Positions 18,255-25,846 of a stretch of 64,000 bases of DNA are shown piece after piece (position 1 is the stretch's first letter; every line of letters begins with the position of its first letter). The notes below the pieces were generated by a model, which saw only the letters and a list, made by a program, of their open reading frames with translations, did no database searches and had not been told where the DNA came from. The position numbers were made by a program, and so were the translations under genes. Origin of the DNA: JAEUIZ01 sp046155605 (GTDB lineage: Bacteria > Planctomycetota > Phycisphaerae > Phycisphaerales > UBA1924); the NCBI GenBank assembly GCA_046155605.1, contig JBJXFQ010000133.1:6118-70117 (forward strand), given 5' to 3'.

Positions 18255-18848
18255 ATGCAGCGTCGGCACCACTACGAGCAGGCCTTCGAACAATACCTGC
18301 GTGCGCGCCGCGTGCCGTATGTCGCCGTCGATGAGGCCCGCCGCGCGCTCCTCCCCGATTCCGCCCGTCTGACGGTCGCCGACGCCGACGGCAGCCGTGC
18401 CATCAAGTCGTTTGACATGGTCCTGTACGGCCCCACCGACAACCTGCTCGTCGAGATCAAGGGACGACGCATCGTGCCGGGCCGCCGCGGCAGCCCCGAT
18501 CGCCCGACGCGGGCCACCCGCAGCACGCTGCAATCCTGGGTCACGCTCGAGGACGTGCAGTCGCTGCGGACCTGGGAGGTGCTCTTCGGCGAGGGCTTTG
18601 TCGGCGCGTTCCTGTTCGTTTATTGGTGCGACGAGCAGCCGCCTCTGCCGTTGTTCGAAGAAATCTTCGAGTTTCGGGGGCGGTGGTACGCGATCCGCTG
18701 CATCACGCTCCGCGAATATGAGGGTGCCATGCGGACCCGCAGCCAGCGCTGGAAGACCGTCCATGTCCCGACCGCTGCCTTTGAGCGCGCCAGCCGCCCA
18801 CTCTTCGCCCATGACGGCGCTCTGTTCCAACCCGCATCAGCGACGTAG
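18255..18848 (+). CDS. HYExAFE-type nuclease-like protein
   Basis: 197 residues beginning MQRRHHYEQAFEQYLRARRVPYVAVDEARR. The HYEQAFE block matches the name-giving motif of the planctomycete HYExAFE family. SFDMVLYGPTDNLLVEIKGRR has the D-x(n)-E-x-K spacing of PD-(D/E)xK nucleases, so a nuclease fold is plausible but not shown. The rest (WVTLEDVQSLRTWEVLFGEGF, FLFVYWCDEQ) is conserved-looking but uncharacterised. It follows uvrB by 58 nt; its own -10-like hexamer suggests separate transcription. Confidence 0.75.
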   Translation: MQRRHHYEQAFEQYLRARRVPYVAVDEARRALLPDSARLTVADADGSRAIKSFDMVLYGPTDNLLVEIKGRRIVPGRRGSPDRPTRATRSTLQSWVTLEDVQSLRTWEVLFGEGFVGAFLFVYWCDEQPPLPLFEEIFEFRGRWYAIRCITLREYEGAMRTRSQRWKTVHVPTAAFERASRPLFAHDGALFQPASAT

Positions 18849-18887
18849 CATCCCGAGCAAACCCCAGCCCCTTCCAGGAGGCTCCGT

Positions 18888-19097
18888 ATGTCGGCCAACT
18901 TCAAGCGTGTTCTCGCCGGCCTTGCCCTTGCCCTCGTGACGACCACGTCCGCGATGGCCCAACTCGAAGACAAGCCGCCGCGACCCAAGCGCGCCGATAC
19001 GCCCCCGGCCTTGTGGAACTATTTCGCCGCAATCGTGCTCATCGCCGCCATCGCCGGTGCCAGCACCATCCCCAGCAAGCGCGGCCACCAGGACTAA
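18888..19097 (+). CDS. small membrane protein, first of three small envelope genes
   Basis: 69 residues: a signal-like hydrophobic segment (VLAGLALALVTTTSAMA), a basic proline-rich linker, then a second hydrophobic helix (NYFAAIVLIAAIAGAST) and a short basic tail. AGGAGG lies about 6 nt upstream of the ATG. Its TAA overlaps the next start by one base (TAATG). No family is recognised. Confidence 0.65.
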   Translation: MSANFKRVLAGLALALVTTTSAMAQLEDKPPRPKRADTPPALWNYFAAIVLIAAIAGASTIPSKRGHQD

Positions 19098-19399
19098 TGC
19101 CCATGAAAGCCTCCACGAACCGTCGCGCCCTGGTCCTCCTCAATGTCGTCCTCGGCGGGCTCCTTGTCGCCATCAGCCTGGCGCCCTCGGCTCAGGCTCA
19201 GCGCGGCGGCGGGCGTGGCCGCGGCGACTACACGCTCGCCTCGGGCCGAATCCAGGGCGGTAACTCCAACGCCATTTACGTCGTCGATGCCGGCAACCAG
19301 GAGTTGGTCGCCCTCCGATGGAACGAGTCTACCAAGGGTCTCGAGGGCATCGGCTATCGCGACCTCCGGGCCGACGCGCAGGCACCGCAATCCCGCTAG
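19097..19399 (+). CDS. small exported protein, second of three small envelope genes
   Basis: 100 residues with a signal peptide (VLLNVVLGGLLVAISLAPSAQAQ) and a Gly/Arg-rich start to the mature part (RGGGRGRGDY), then NAIYVVDAGNQELVALRWNESTKGLEGIGYRDLRAD. That last block resembles LLVLDNRAEELMVYRVEN in the next product, so the two may be distant paralogues. The start shares one base with the previous stop; a second in-frame ATG lies two codons on. Confidence 0.65.
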   Translation: MPMKASTNRRALVLLNVVLGGLLVAISLAPSAQAQRGGGRGRGDYTLASGRIQGGNSNAIYVVDAGNQELVALRWNESTKGLEGIGYRDLRADAQAPQSR

Positions 19400-19408
19400 G
19401 AGCACCCC

Positions 19409-19744
19409 ATGAGCAACCTCTCCTCGCTTCGATTCGCATCTGGCCATCACCGCGGCTCCGGGCTCCTCATCTCCTCCGCGATCATCCTCCTTGTCCTCAT
19501 CGCGCTCCAGGCCACGCGCCTGGGCACGCCCGTGAAAGCCGATCTCGTCTCCTCCGCCGGCGGCCTCACAGTGCTGACAGTCGCCGCTTCGTCGCAGGAC
19601 ATGCTCCTCGTGCTCGACAACCGCGCCGAAGAGTTGATGGTCTACCGCGTTGAGAACCAGAACGCCGTTGAGCTTCACAACCGCTACAACCTGCCGCGAA
19701 TCTTCGCTGAGGCCCGCAACAAGACGCTCGGCAAGGGTCGGTAG
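19409..19744 (+). CDS. small membrane-anchored protein, third of three small envelope genes
   Basis: 111 residues with an N-terminal hydrophobic anchor (SGLLISSAIILLVLIALQATRL) and an exported domain: LTVLTVAASSQDMLLVLDNRAEELMVYRVENQNAVELHNRYNLPRIFAEAR. The beta-rich DxxAEELMVYRVE pattern resembles one blade of a propeller and matches the preceding protein. AGGAG lies about 9 nt upstream. Co-transcription with the two genes before it is likely from the 1- and 9-nt spacings. Function unknown. Confidence 0.65.
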   Translation: MSNLSSLRFASGHHRGSGLLISSAIILLVLIALQATRLGTPVKADLVSSAGGLTVLTVAASSQDMLLVLDNRAEELMVYRVENQNAVELHNRYNLPRIFAEARNKTLGKGR

Positions 19745-19862
19745 TTCCGCGTTTGGAGCCGCGCGGGCCTGCCGGGCCGCTCGCGGGGCACTAAAACCCA
19801 TCGCCCGGCCAACCCCGCATCCGCGCCAGCGCGGCGGCGGTGTCGTTTGACGCGGAACCCCC

Positions 19863-21416
19863 ATGCCGATCACGCCCCTGCCGCAGTTTGAAGCCGATCT
19901 CGAGGCCGATCGCAAACTCTACGAGTCGCTCAAGCCGCCCACCAGCATGGTCGTCCGGTTCGGCGATCTGAAACTCGTCGGCGAGTTCCCATACTCGGGC
20001 GACGCCAAGCCGGGCTGCGGCTCCAAACTCGTCGTCCGTACGTTCCGCGGCACCGAGGTGGGCGAGATGCTCACCACCACCTGCGGTAACTCGGGCTGCT
20101 CCAAGAGCGTCAGCCGGCAGGAGATGCTCCGGTACATCGATAACTCCGGAGGTCGGGACTATCCGTTCTACACAGACGGCCGCGTGCTCCGCGTCGCGAC
20201 GAAGGAGGACCTCGATAAGCAGACGGCGATCGAGCAGTCGCGGCACGGGCTGAAGATGGCCGCCCGTCGTGCGGTCGAGAGCCTGGGCCTGACCATCAAG
20301 ATCGTGGACGCCGAGCCGATCCTGGGCGGCGAACGCCTCACGATCTACTACAACTCCGAGGATCGTCCAGACCTCCGCGAACTCGCCCGGATGCTCGGCG
20401 TCGAGTTCCACGTCCGTGTCGAACTCCGGCAGGTCGGTGCCCGCGACGAGGCCCGCCTCACCGCCGACTACGAGCGCTGCGGACAATACTGCTGCTGCAA
20501 GAACTTCCTGAAGGTGCTCAAGCCCATCTCGATGCGTGCCGCCAAGATGCAGAAGGCGACGCTCGACCCGCTGAAAATCTCCGGTCGCTGCGGGCGACTG
20601 ATGTGCTGCCTGCGCTACGAGGACGAGACCTACGAAGAACTGCGGAAGAAACTCCCCAAGCGCAAGACCCGCGTCGGCACGCCCGAGGGCAACGGCTTCG
20701 TCGTCGATTCCCAGATTCTCACTCAACTCGTGCTCGTGCACCTCGACGGCAGCGAGCGGCAGGTCGCGATCCCGGTCGAGGATTTGACCGAGCCCACCGC
20801 CGCAGCGCCCGAGCCGCCGCCTCTTGCCGGCCCGCCCGCCGATCGCCGCGGCGCGCGGCCGCGTGACGCGAGTCCGCGCGACGATCGCGCACGCGAGCCG
20901 AAGCGTCGTGAGGGGGAGGCCGTTCCTCGCCGCGAGGGAGAGCCGCCGCGCAGCGAGGGAGATCTGCCGCGTCCGGCCGGTCCTGTTCGCGAGCGTTCGT
21001 CCCGGAGAAGCGACCAACAACCGCGAAGCGATCAACCGCAGCAAGGCAATCGTCCGCCGCGAGGCGATCAACCTCGGCGAGACGATCGCCCTCGTCGCGA
21101 CGAACAGGCCCGCCCGGCCAACCAACCCAGTCGTGACGACGGGTCTCGACAGAGCGAGCGACCGCCGCGCCAAGACCAGCCGCCCGACGCCGACGCGATC
21201 CGTCCGCTCGACGATGATCTGCCCCCGATCGACACGGGCATGGAAGCGGATGACGCCGCCGAAGCCTCTCCAGGCCCGGAATCAGCGGGCACGCCAGGCG
21301 GGCCTCCTCGCCGCCGTCGCCGTCGTCGTCGCCGTCGTCCGCCCGGTGATGCACAAGGCGGCTCGCAGTCCGCGCCACCGGGCTCGCCCCCGCCATCTCC
21401 AGCCGGCCCGGCCTAA
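19863..21416 (+). CDS. PSP1-domain protein (RicT/YaaT-like) with long charged tail
   Basis: 517 residues. The first about 310 match the PSP1/YaaT family: VVRFGDLKLVGEF, YYNSEDRPDLRELARMLGVEFHVRVELRQVGARDEAR, then the cysteine-rich CGQYCCCKNFLK and SGRCGRLMCCLRYEDETYEEL. In Bacillus subtilis the relative RicT works in the Fe-S-containing RicAFT complex that influences RNA maturation; a similar role here is inference. The last about 200 residues are low-complexity Arg/Asp/Pro (DQPRSDQPQQGNRPPRGDQP) ending in a ten-arginine run, suggesting nucleic-acid contact. It lies 12 nt before lepB. Confidence 0.85.
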   Translation: MPITPLPQFEADLEADRKLYESLKPPTSMVVRFGDLKLVGEFPYSGDAKPGCGSKLVVRTFRGTEVGEMLTTTCGNSGCSKSVSRQEMLRYIDNSGGRDYPFYTDGRVLRVATKEDLDKQTAIEQSRHGLKMAARRAVESLGLTIKIVDAEPILGGERLTIYYNSEDRPDLRELARMLGVEFHVRVELRQVGARDEARLTADYERCGQYCCCKNFLKVLKPISMRAAKMQKATLDPLKISGRCGRLMCCLRYEDETYEELRKKLPKRKTRVGTPEGNGFVVDSQILTQLVLVHLDGSERQVAIPVEDLTEPTAAAPEPPPLAGPPADRRGARPRDASPRDDRAREPKRREGEAVPRREGEPPRSEGDLPRPAGPVRERSSRRSDQQPRSDQPQQGNRPPRGDQPRRDDRPRRDEQARPANQPSRDDGSRQSERPPRQDQPPDADAIRPLDDDLPPIDTGMEADDAAEASPGPESAGTPGGPPRRRRRRRRRRPPGDAQGGSQSAPPGSPPPSPAGPA

Positions 21417-21428
21417 CCTCACCTCCGC

Positions 21429-23054
21429 ATGACCGCGCAAGCCAAGCCTCAGGGGTCTCACATCAAAGAGACCCTTATCTCCATCATCATCGCCTTTATC
21501 CTCGCCTTCGTCTTTCGCGCCTTCGTCATCGAGGCCTTCATCATCCCCACCGGCTCCATGGCTCCCACGCTGATGGGTGCCCACATGCGAGTGACCAGCC
21601 CCCAGACCGGGCGCGTCTGGCCCATCGGGCCTCAGTATTACGTCGATAACGACCACGTCCGCAACCCGCCGGAGTCGCCCCAGGGCGCTCGGCCGGGCTA
21701 CCCCGTCCATGTCACCGACCCGATGACCGGCGAGCACCTCGAGCGCACCAATGTCCCCACCCGCGCCGGCGACCGCATCCTCGTCTTCAAGTACCTCTAT
21801 TCCGTCTACGACCCCAAACGCTTCGATGTCGTCGTCTTCAAGGCTCCCCACGACCCCCAGACCAACTACATCAAACGGCTCGTCGGCCTGCCAGGCGAGA
21901 TGATCGCCCTCATCGACGGCGACGCCTTCGTCCGCAAGCCCACTCCCTCCGAACCCCTCGGAGATGATCCGTGGGCGCTCCCGGGATGGACGATCCAGCG
22001 CAAGCCCGATCGCGTCCAGCGCACCGTCTGGCAGGACGTCTTCTCCAGCGAGTTCCAGCCGCTCAACGCCGACCTGCGCGATCGCAACAACCAGCGGTTC
22101 AAGTCGCCATGGGTCGGCGGCGACCGCTGGAAGATCGACGGCCGCGCCGATTATGTCTATGAGGGCTCAGGCCCAACTCGCCTCGCGTGGGACATCAAGG
22201 ACTGGCCCATCAACGACTACTACCCCTACAACGAGACCGGCCAGAGCCGGCAGACCACTATGTTCCCCGTCAGTGATGTCGCCATCTCCGCCGGCATCAA
22301 GCCCGCTGCCGAAGGGCTTGCCGCCTCCGCCGTCCTTCGCGCGCGCGGCTATGAGTTCCGCGCCGATATCGCCGGGCCTTCCGTCACTCTCCGCATGGGC
22401 GAGGTCGCGCCCGACGGCGGCGACCCGCCGCAGTGGACCAGTCTGGCGACACGATCGATCTCGCGCCAACTCGATCCTGCCCGCGTTGTTAACGTTTCAT
22501 TCTGGCACGTCGATCAATCGCTCTCGGTGTGGATCGACGGCGAGCAGGTCGCACATGCGACCTACGACTGGACTCCTGTCCAGCGCGTGCAGCGAGCCAC
22601 CGGCCTCACCACAGCCCAGGTCGTCGCGGCCACGAAGGCGGGCCAGGGTCGCAATCCGCTCGCCGAGACCTCCGCCTACCGCCCGCCCGCGGTGCATTGG
22701 GAGTTCAGCGGCCCGGTCACGCTCTATCGCGTCGGCCTCAAACGCGACATCCACTATCAGGCCTCGCAGACCGGCGAGTTCGGACCCGCGCGTGCCACCA
22801 ACCCACTCTCGACCATGACACTCGGCCGTGACCACTTCTTCGTCTGCGGCGACAACAGCCCCGCCTCGCTCGACGCACGCCTCTGGGGCAAGCCCGATCC
22901 CTGGGTCGCGCAGGAGGTCGATGCCACCGTCGGGATCGTTCCGCGTGATATGATGATCGGCCGCGCGTTCTTCGTCTACTTCCCCTCCATGCAGCGCGGC
23001 ACATGGCCGGGCCTCCCCATGCCTGATTTCGGTCGGCTAAGGTGGATCTGGTAG
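21429..23054 (+). CDS. lepB: signal peptidase I (S26 family) with a large insertion
   Basis: 541 residues, against about 200-320 in most bacteria. An N-terminal transmembrane helix (ETLISIIIAFILAFVFRAFVIEAF) precedes the catalytic serine in IIPTGSMAPTL (box B), then FDVVVFKAPHDPQTNYIKRLVGLPGE with the general-base lysine, and finally FFVCGDNSPASLDARLWG (box E). Between lysine and box E are about 250 residues that include a LamG/concanavalin-like strand pattern (VVNVSFWHVDQSLSVWIDGEQVAHATYDW). It cleaves signal peptides at the outer face of the cytoplasmic membrane; the many exported proteins in this window are plausible substrates. Confidence 0.92.
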   Translation: MTAQAKPQGSHIKETLISIIIAFILAFVFRAFVIEAFIIPTGSMAPTLMGAHMRVTSPQTGRVWPIGPQYYVDNDHVRNPPESPQGARPGYPVHVTDPMTGEHLERTNVPTRAGDRILVFKYLYSVYDPKRFDVVVFKAPHDPQTNYIKRLVGLPGEMIALIDGDAFVRKPTPSEPLGDDPWALPGWTIQRKPDRVQRTVWQDVFSSEFQPLNADLRDRNNQRFKSPWVGGDRWKIDGRADYVYEGSGPTRLAWDIKDWPINDYYPYNETGQSRQTTMFPVSDVAISAGIKPAAEGLAASAVLRARGYEFRADIAGPSVTLRMGEVAPDGGDPPQWTSLATRSISRQLDPARVVNVSFWHVDQSLSVWIDGEQVAHATYDWTPVQRVQRATGLTTAQVVAATKAGQGRNPLAETSAYRPPAVHWEFSGPVTLYRVGLKRDIHYQASQTGEFGPARATNPLSTMTLGRDHFFVCGDNSPASLDARLWGKPDPWVAQEVDATVGIVPRDMMIGRAFFVYFPSMQRGTWPGLPMPDFGRLRWIW

Positions 23055-23081
23055 CCGCGAGTTACCGCTGACGCGTTTTCG

Positions 23082-24782
23082 TCAACTGCACCAGGCCGCA
23101 TACGCCGTCATAAAGCAGATGAAGTCTGCTACATTCAGCACGGGTGGCACCGTGCTCTGATCGCAGTTCGCCAGGATGTCGCCCGTGGCGTATCGGTTCT
23201 GGAAGCAGACGAAATCGACCACATTCACCAAGCCGTTGTTGCTGCAATCGGCAGCGCACGAACTGCCCTGAAACTCGTAGGCGCCCATATCGATGCGCGG
23301 ATCGCCGCCAGGGAACATCTCGGGTGTCCATCGGTCGTCCACGCGCCGGGTCTGGCCGGCGACGTCCAGATCGGGCTGATTGGTGTAGGGCCGGTCCCCG
23401 TTTCCGGAGTCGATGCAGGGGGAATGCGGGCGTAGCCGAAGGTCATTGTCGCGCCACGTCTCGGGGTTGCCGTCTGGGCCGTCAGGGCTCGTGAATCGCG
23501 GGTCCAAGTTGATACTGTTCGTCCACACCACGTTATTGGGGCCGCTTGTGCCGATCAGGGGGCGGCCGCCTTGCACATCGCACTGCACGAACCAGGCGCG
23601 AGCGCCGGCGTCTGTGTCGATGAAGACCTCGCTTCCGATCGCCTGCGCGCCATCATTCCAGCAGATCACATTGGTGCATTCGAGATAGCCAGCAAAGAGT
23701 GACGAGATCGCGCCGCCCAGGCTCGCTGTGTTGCCGGTGAAGGTGCAGTCGTTGACTGTGGAGAGGCCGCCGGAAGTGGGGGCGAACGCATACGCCCCGC
23801 CGTCACCGCCAGTTGCCGTGTTTCGTGTCAGGACGCAACTGGTCATATGCGTCTGGCCAACGAGCGCGCAGATGCCGCCACCCAGGGGCGTCGCGCCGAT
23901 GGCCGCGTTCGCCGCAAAGATCGAGCGCCAGATCAGCAGCTCGCCAAACTTTGTGTCCGACTTGAAAATCCCGCCGCCGAGCACGGCTGTGTTCTCGCTG
24001 AAGACCGAGTCGGCGATATAGGTGAACTCGCCCGTGCCGATCCAGATACCGCCGCCGTGGCGAAGCGCGGCATTGCGCGCAACCTCGGAGGAGTTGAACC
24101 GTGGCACCCCGCCTTCGAAGTAGCCACCGCCACCGTCGAGCACCGCGCGATTCTCCACGAGACGGGCCTGCAGAAAGGTCGGGCCGACGACCGTCTTGCC
24201 GCGTCGCGCAAGGACACCGGCACCGAGCCCGCGTGCCGAGTTTGGCTCGACCAGGTCCGCCGCGCCGCCGCGGATGGTCAGCCCGTCAAACCCCACGCTC
24301 GACGTCTCCCCGCCGGGCTCCGGCAGCACCGTCACCACATGGAAGCAGTTGTCCTCATAGTTCGCAAAGTTCGGTCCATCGTTCCCCAGCCGATCGCCCG
24401 ACAGCACCGTGCGGAACGCATCAATCTCTCTCGCATTTGGCACGGGCGAGCCATACCCCGCGTACCCCCCGCGCAGCCACAGCGAGACCGCGCTATGCAC
24501 CGGCGGCGGCTCGCACGCGAACGTGCTCGCACGAGTCCCGCCTTCGGGATTCGGGATGTACGTCCCGCCCGCGATCCGAATCTCCGCCATCCCGCCGACC
24601 TGCGCGGCCGCCGCGGCCAAAGCGTCGTCGAGCGTGCGAAACGGCGATTGCCAGGAACTTCCGCTGCCCCCCGGCGGCGCATCATCGTCAACATAATATA
24701 GTATCTGTGCGTTCGTACCGGTCGCTGCCGTCGCCGCGAACATGCCCGCGAGCCGAAGTGCCGTCCCCAACTCGATCGACAT
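23082..24782 (-). CDS. secreted right-handed beta-helix protein with dockerin-like tail
   Basis: 566 residues. A signal peptide (LRLAGMFAATAATGTNA) precedes YYVDDDAPPGGSGSSWQSPFRTLDDALAAA, the usual entry of parallel beta-helix polymorphic-outer-membrane-type proteins. Repeating coils follow (NRAVLDGGGGYFEGG, NTAVLGGGIFKS, NTASLGGAISSL), then GAYEFQG, typical of these proteins. The final about 58 residues are two dockerin-like half repeats (ADCSNNGLVNVVDFVCFQNRYA; NCDQSTVPPVLNVADFICFMTAYAAWC). ATG 24782 is chosen over 24899 because of AAGGAG upstream and the signal peptide. Probably surface-attached; the ligand is unknown. Confidence 0.85.
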   Translation of the reverse strand: MSIELGTALRLAGMFAATAATGTNAQILYYVDDDAPPGGSGSSWQSPFRTLDDALAAAAAQVGGMAEIRIAGGTYIPNPEGGTRASTFACEPPPVHSAVSLWLRGGYAGYGSPVPNAREIDAFRTVLSGDRLGNDGPNFANYEDNCFHVVTVLPEPGGETSSVGFDGLTIRGGAADLVEPNSARGLGAGVLARRGKTVVGPTFLQARLVENRAVLDGGGGYFEGGVPRFNSSEVARNAALRHGGGIWIGTGEFTYIADSVFSENTAVLGGGIFKSDTKFGELLIWRSIFAANAAIGATPLGGGICALVGQTHMTSCVLTRNTATGGDGGAYAFAPTSGGLSTVNDCTFTGNTASLGGAISSLFAGYLECTNVICWNDGAQAIGSEVFIDTDAGARAWFVQCDVQGGRPLIGTSGPNNVVWTNSINLDPRFTSPDGPDGNPETWRDNDLRLRPHSPCIDSGNGDRPYTNQPDLDVAGQTRRVDDRWTPEMFPGGDPRIDMGAYEFQGSSCAADCSNNGLVNVVDFVCFQNRYATGDILANCDQSTVPPVLNVADFICFMTAYAAWCS

Positions 24783-25022
24783 CGGTCGCTCCTTCCAAGT
24801 GATCCGCGGCCAAGGCGACTTTCCCGTCACCTCCGCATCGAACTCGCTATCGCCCATTGCCGTGCGGCAGCCCCACATTTCCGCCTCTCCGACGCCCACT
24901 CTTCGCGCTCGGCAACTTCTGCGCCGCCGCGGCTCCCCGCAGTCTCTCGGCCCATCGCTCGACTATCAATCGGCCGCCACCCTCGCGCGCCACCCGCCCG
25001 AGAACCCCGCATCCCAGCGCGA

Positions 25023-25028
25023 TAGAGT
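25023..25028 (+). promoter_or_regulatory. -10 hexamer TAGAGT, leaderless arrangement for pdxJ
   Basis: TAGAGT ends 6 nt before the pdxJ ATG at 25035, with no Shine-Dalgarno. Confidence 0.4.
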
Positions 25029-25034
25029 CCTCTC

Positions 25035-25784
25035 ATGCTCCTCCTCGGTGTCAACATCGACCACGTCGCCACCCTCCGCCAAACCCGCTATCGCAACAGC
25101 GATCTCGGCGAGCCCGATCCCGTGCTCGCGGCCCACGAGGCCCAACTCGGCGGCGCTGACATCATCACCATCCACCTGCGCGAGGACCGCCGGCACGTCC
25201 GCGATCGCGATCTGATGCTCCTCGTCCAGACCTGCCGTGTGCGCATCAACCTCGAGATGGCCGCGACCGACGAGATGGTCCAAATCGCGCGGGCATCGGG
25301 CGTACAAATGGCCACGCTCGTTCCCGAGGGTCGGCAGGAGGTCACGACCGAGGGAGGGCTCGATGTCAGAGGCCAGGCCGCGCGGCTGCGCGGCATCGTC
25401 GATTCGCTTCGCGCCGCTGGCATCGCGCCCGCCGCATTCATTGATGCCGACCTCACGCAGATCGATGCGGCCCGGGCCTGCGGGTTCTACGCCTGCGAGA
25501 TCCACACCGGCCCCTATGCCGAGGCCTTCGCGCGCGCCGGCGGTGATATCACGCGCCCCGAACTCTCGGCGGCGCTGGGCCAACTCGCCGTCGCCGGTGC
25601 CGCGGTGGGGGGCGCGGGGATGCGCTTCCACGCCGGCCACGCGCTCAACTACGCCAACGTCGGTCGCGTCGCGTCGCTTCCGGGTTTGTGTGAGTTGCAC
25701 ATCGGCCACGCGATCGTCTCGCGCGCCGTCTTCGTCGGGCTTCGCGAGGCCGTCGCCCAGATGAAGGCGGCGATGGTTCTGTAA
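25035..25784 (+). CDS. pdxJ: pyridoxine 5'-phosphate synthase
   Basis: 249 residues, normal length. PdxJ condenses 3-amino-2-oxopropyl phosphate with 1-deoxyxylulose 5-phosphate to make pyridoxine phosphate in the DXP-dependent vitamin B6 pathway. Signature blocks are LGVNIDHVATLRQTR at the start, GGADIITIHLREDRRHVRDRDL, INLEMAATDEMVQIA, VTTEGGLDV and MRFHAGHALNYANVG. It is cytosolic. pdxA is not in the window. It is flanked by a divergent beta-helix gene and the convergent aconitase. Confidence 0.96.
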   Translation: MLLLGVNIDHVATLRQTRYRNSDLGEPDPVLAAHEAQLGGADIITIHLREDRRHVRDRDLMLLVQTCRVRINLEMAATDEMVQIARASGVQMATLVPEGRQEVTTEGGLDVRGQAARLRGIVDSLRAAGIAPAAFIDADLTQIDAARACGFYACEIHTGPYAEAFARAGGDITRPELSAALGQLAVAGAAVGGAGMRFHAGHALNYANVGRVASLPGLCELHIGHAIVSRAVFVGLREAVAQMKAAMVL

Positions 25785-25846
25785 GCGCACGGCTCTCTGA
25801 GCGCGCGGCCTCTATGTGTGACAAACACGCCGCGCTGTCAGCCCGA

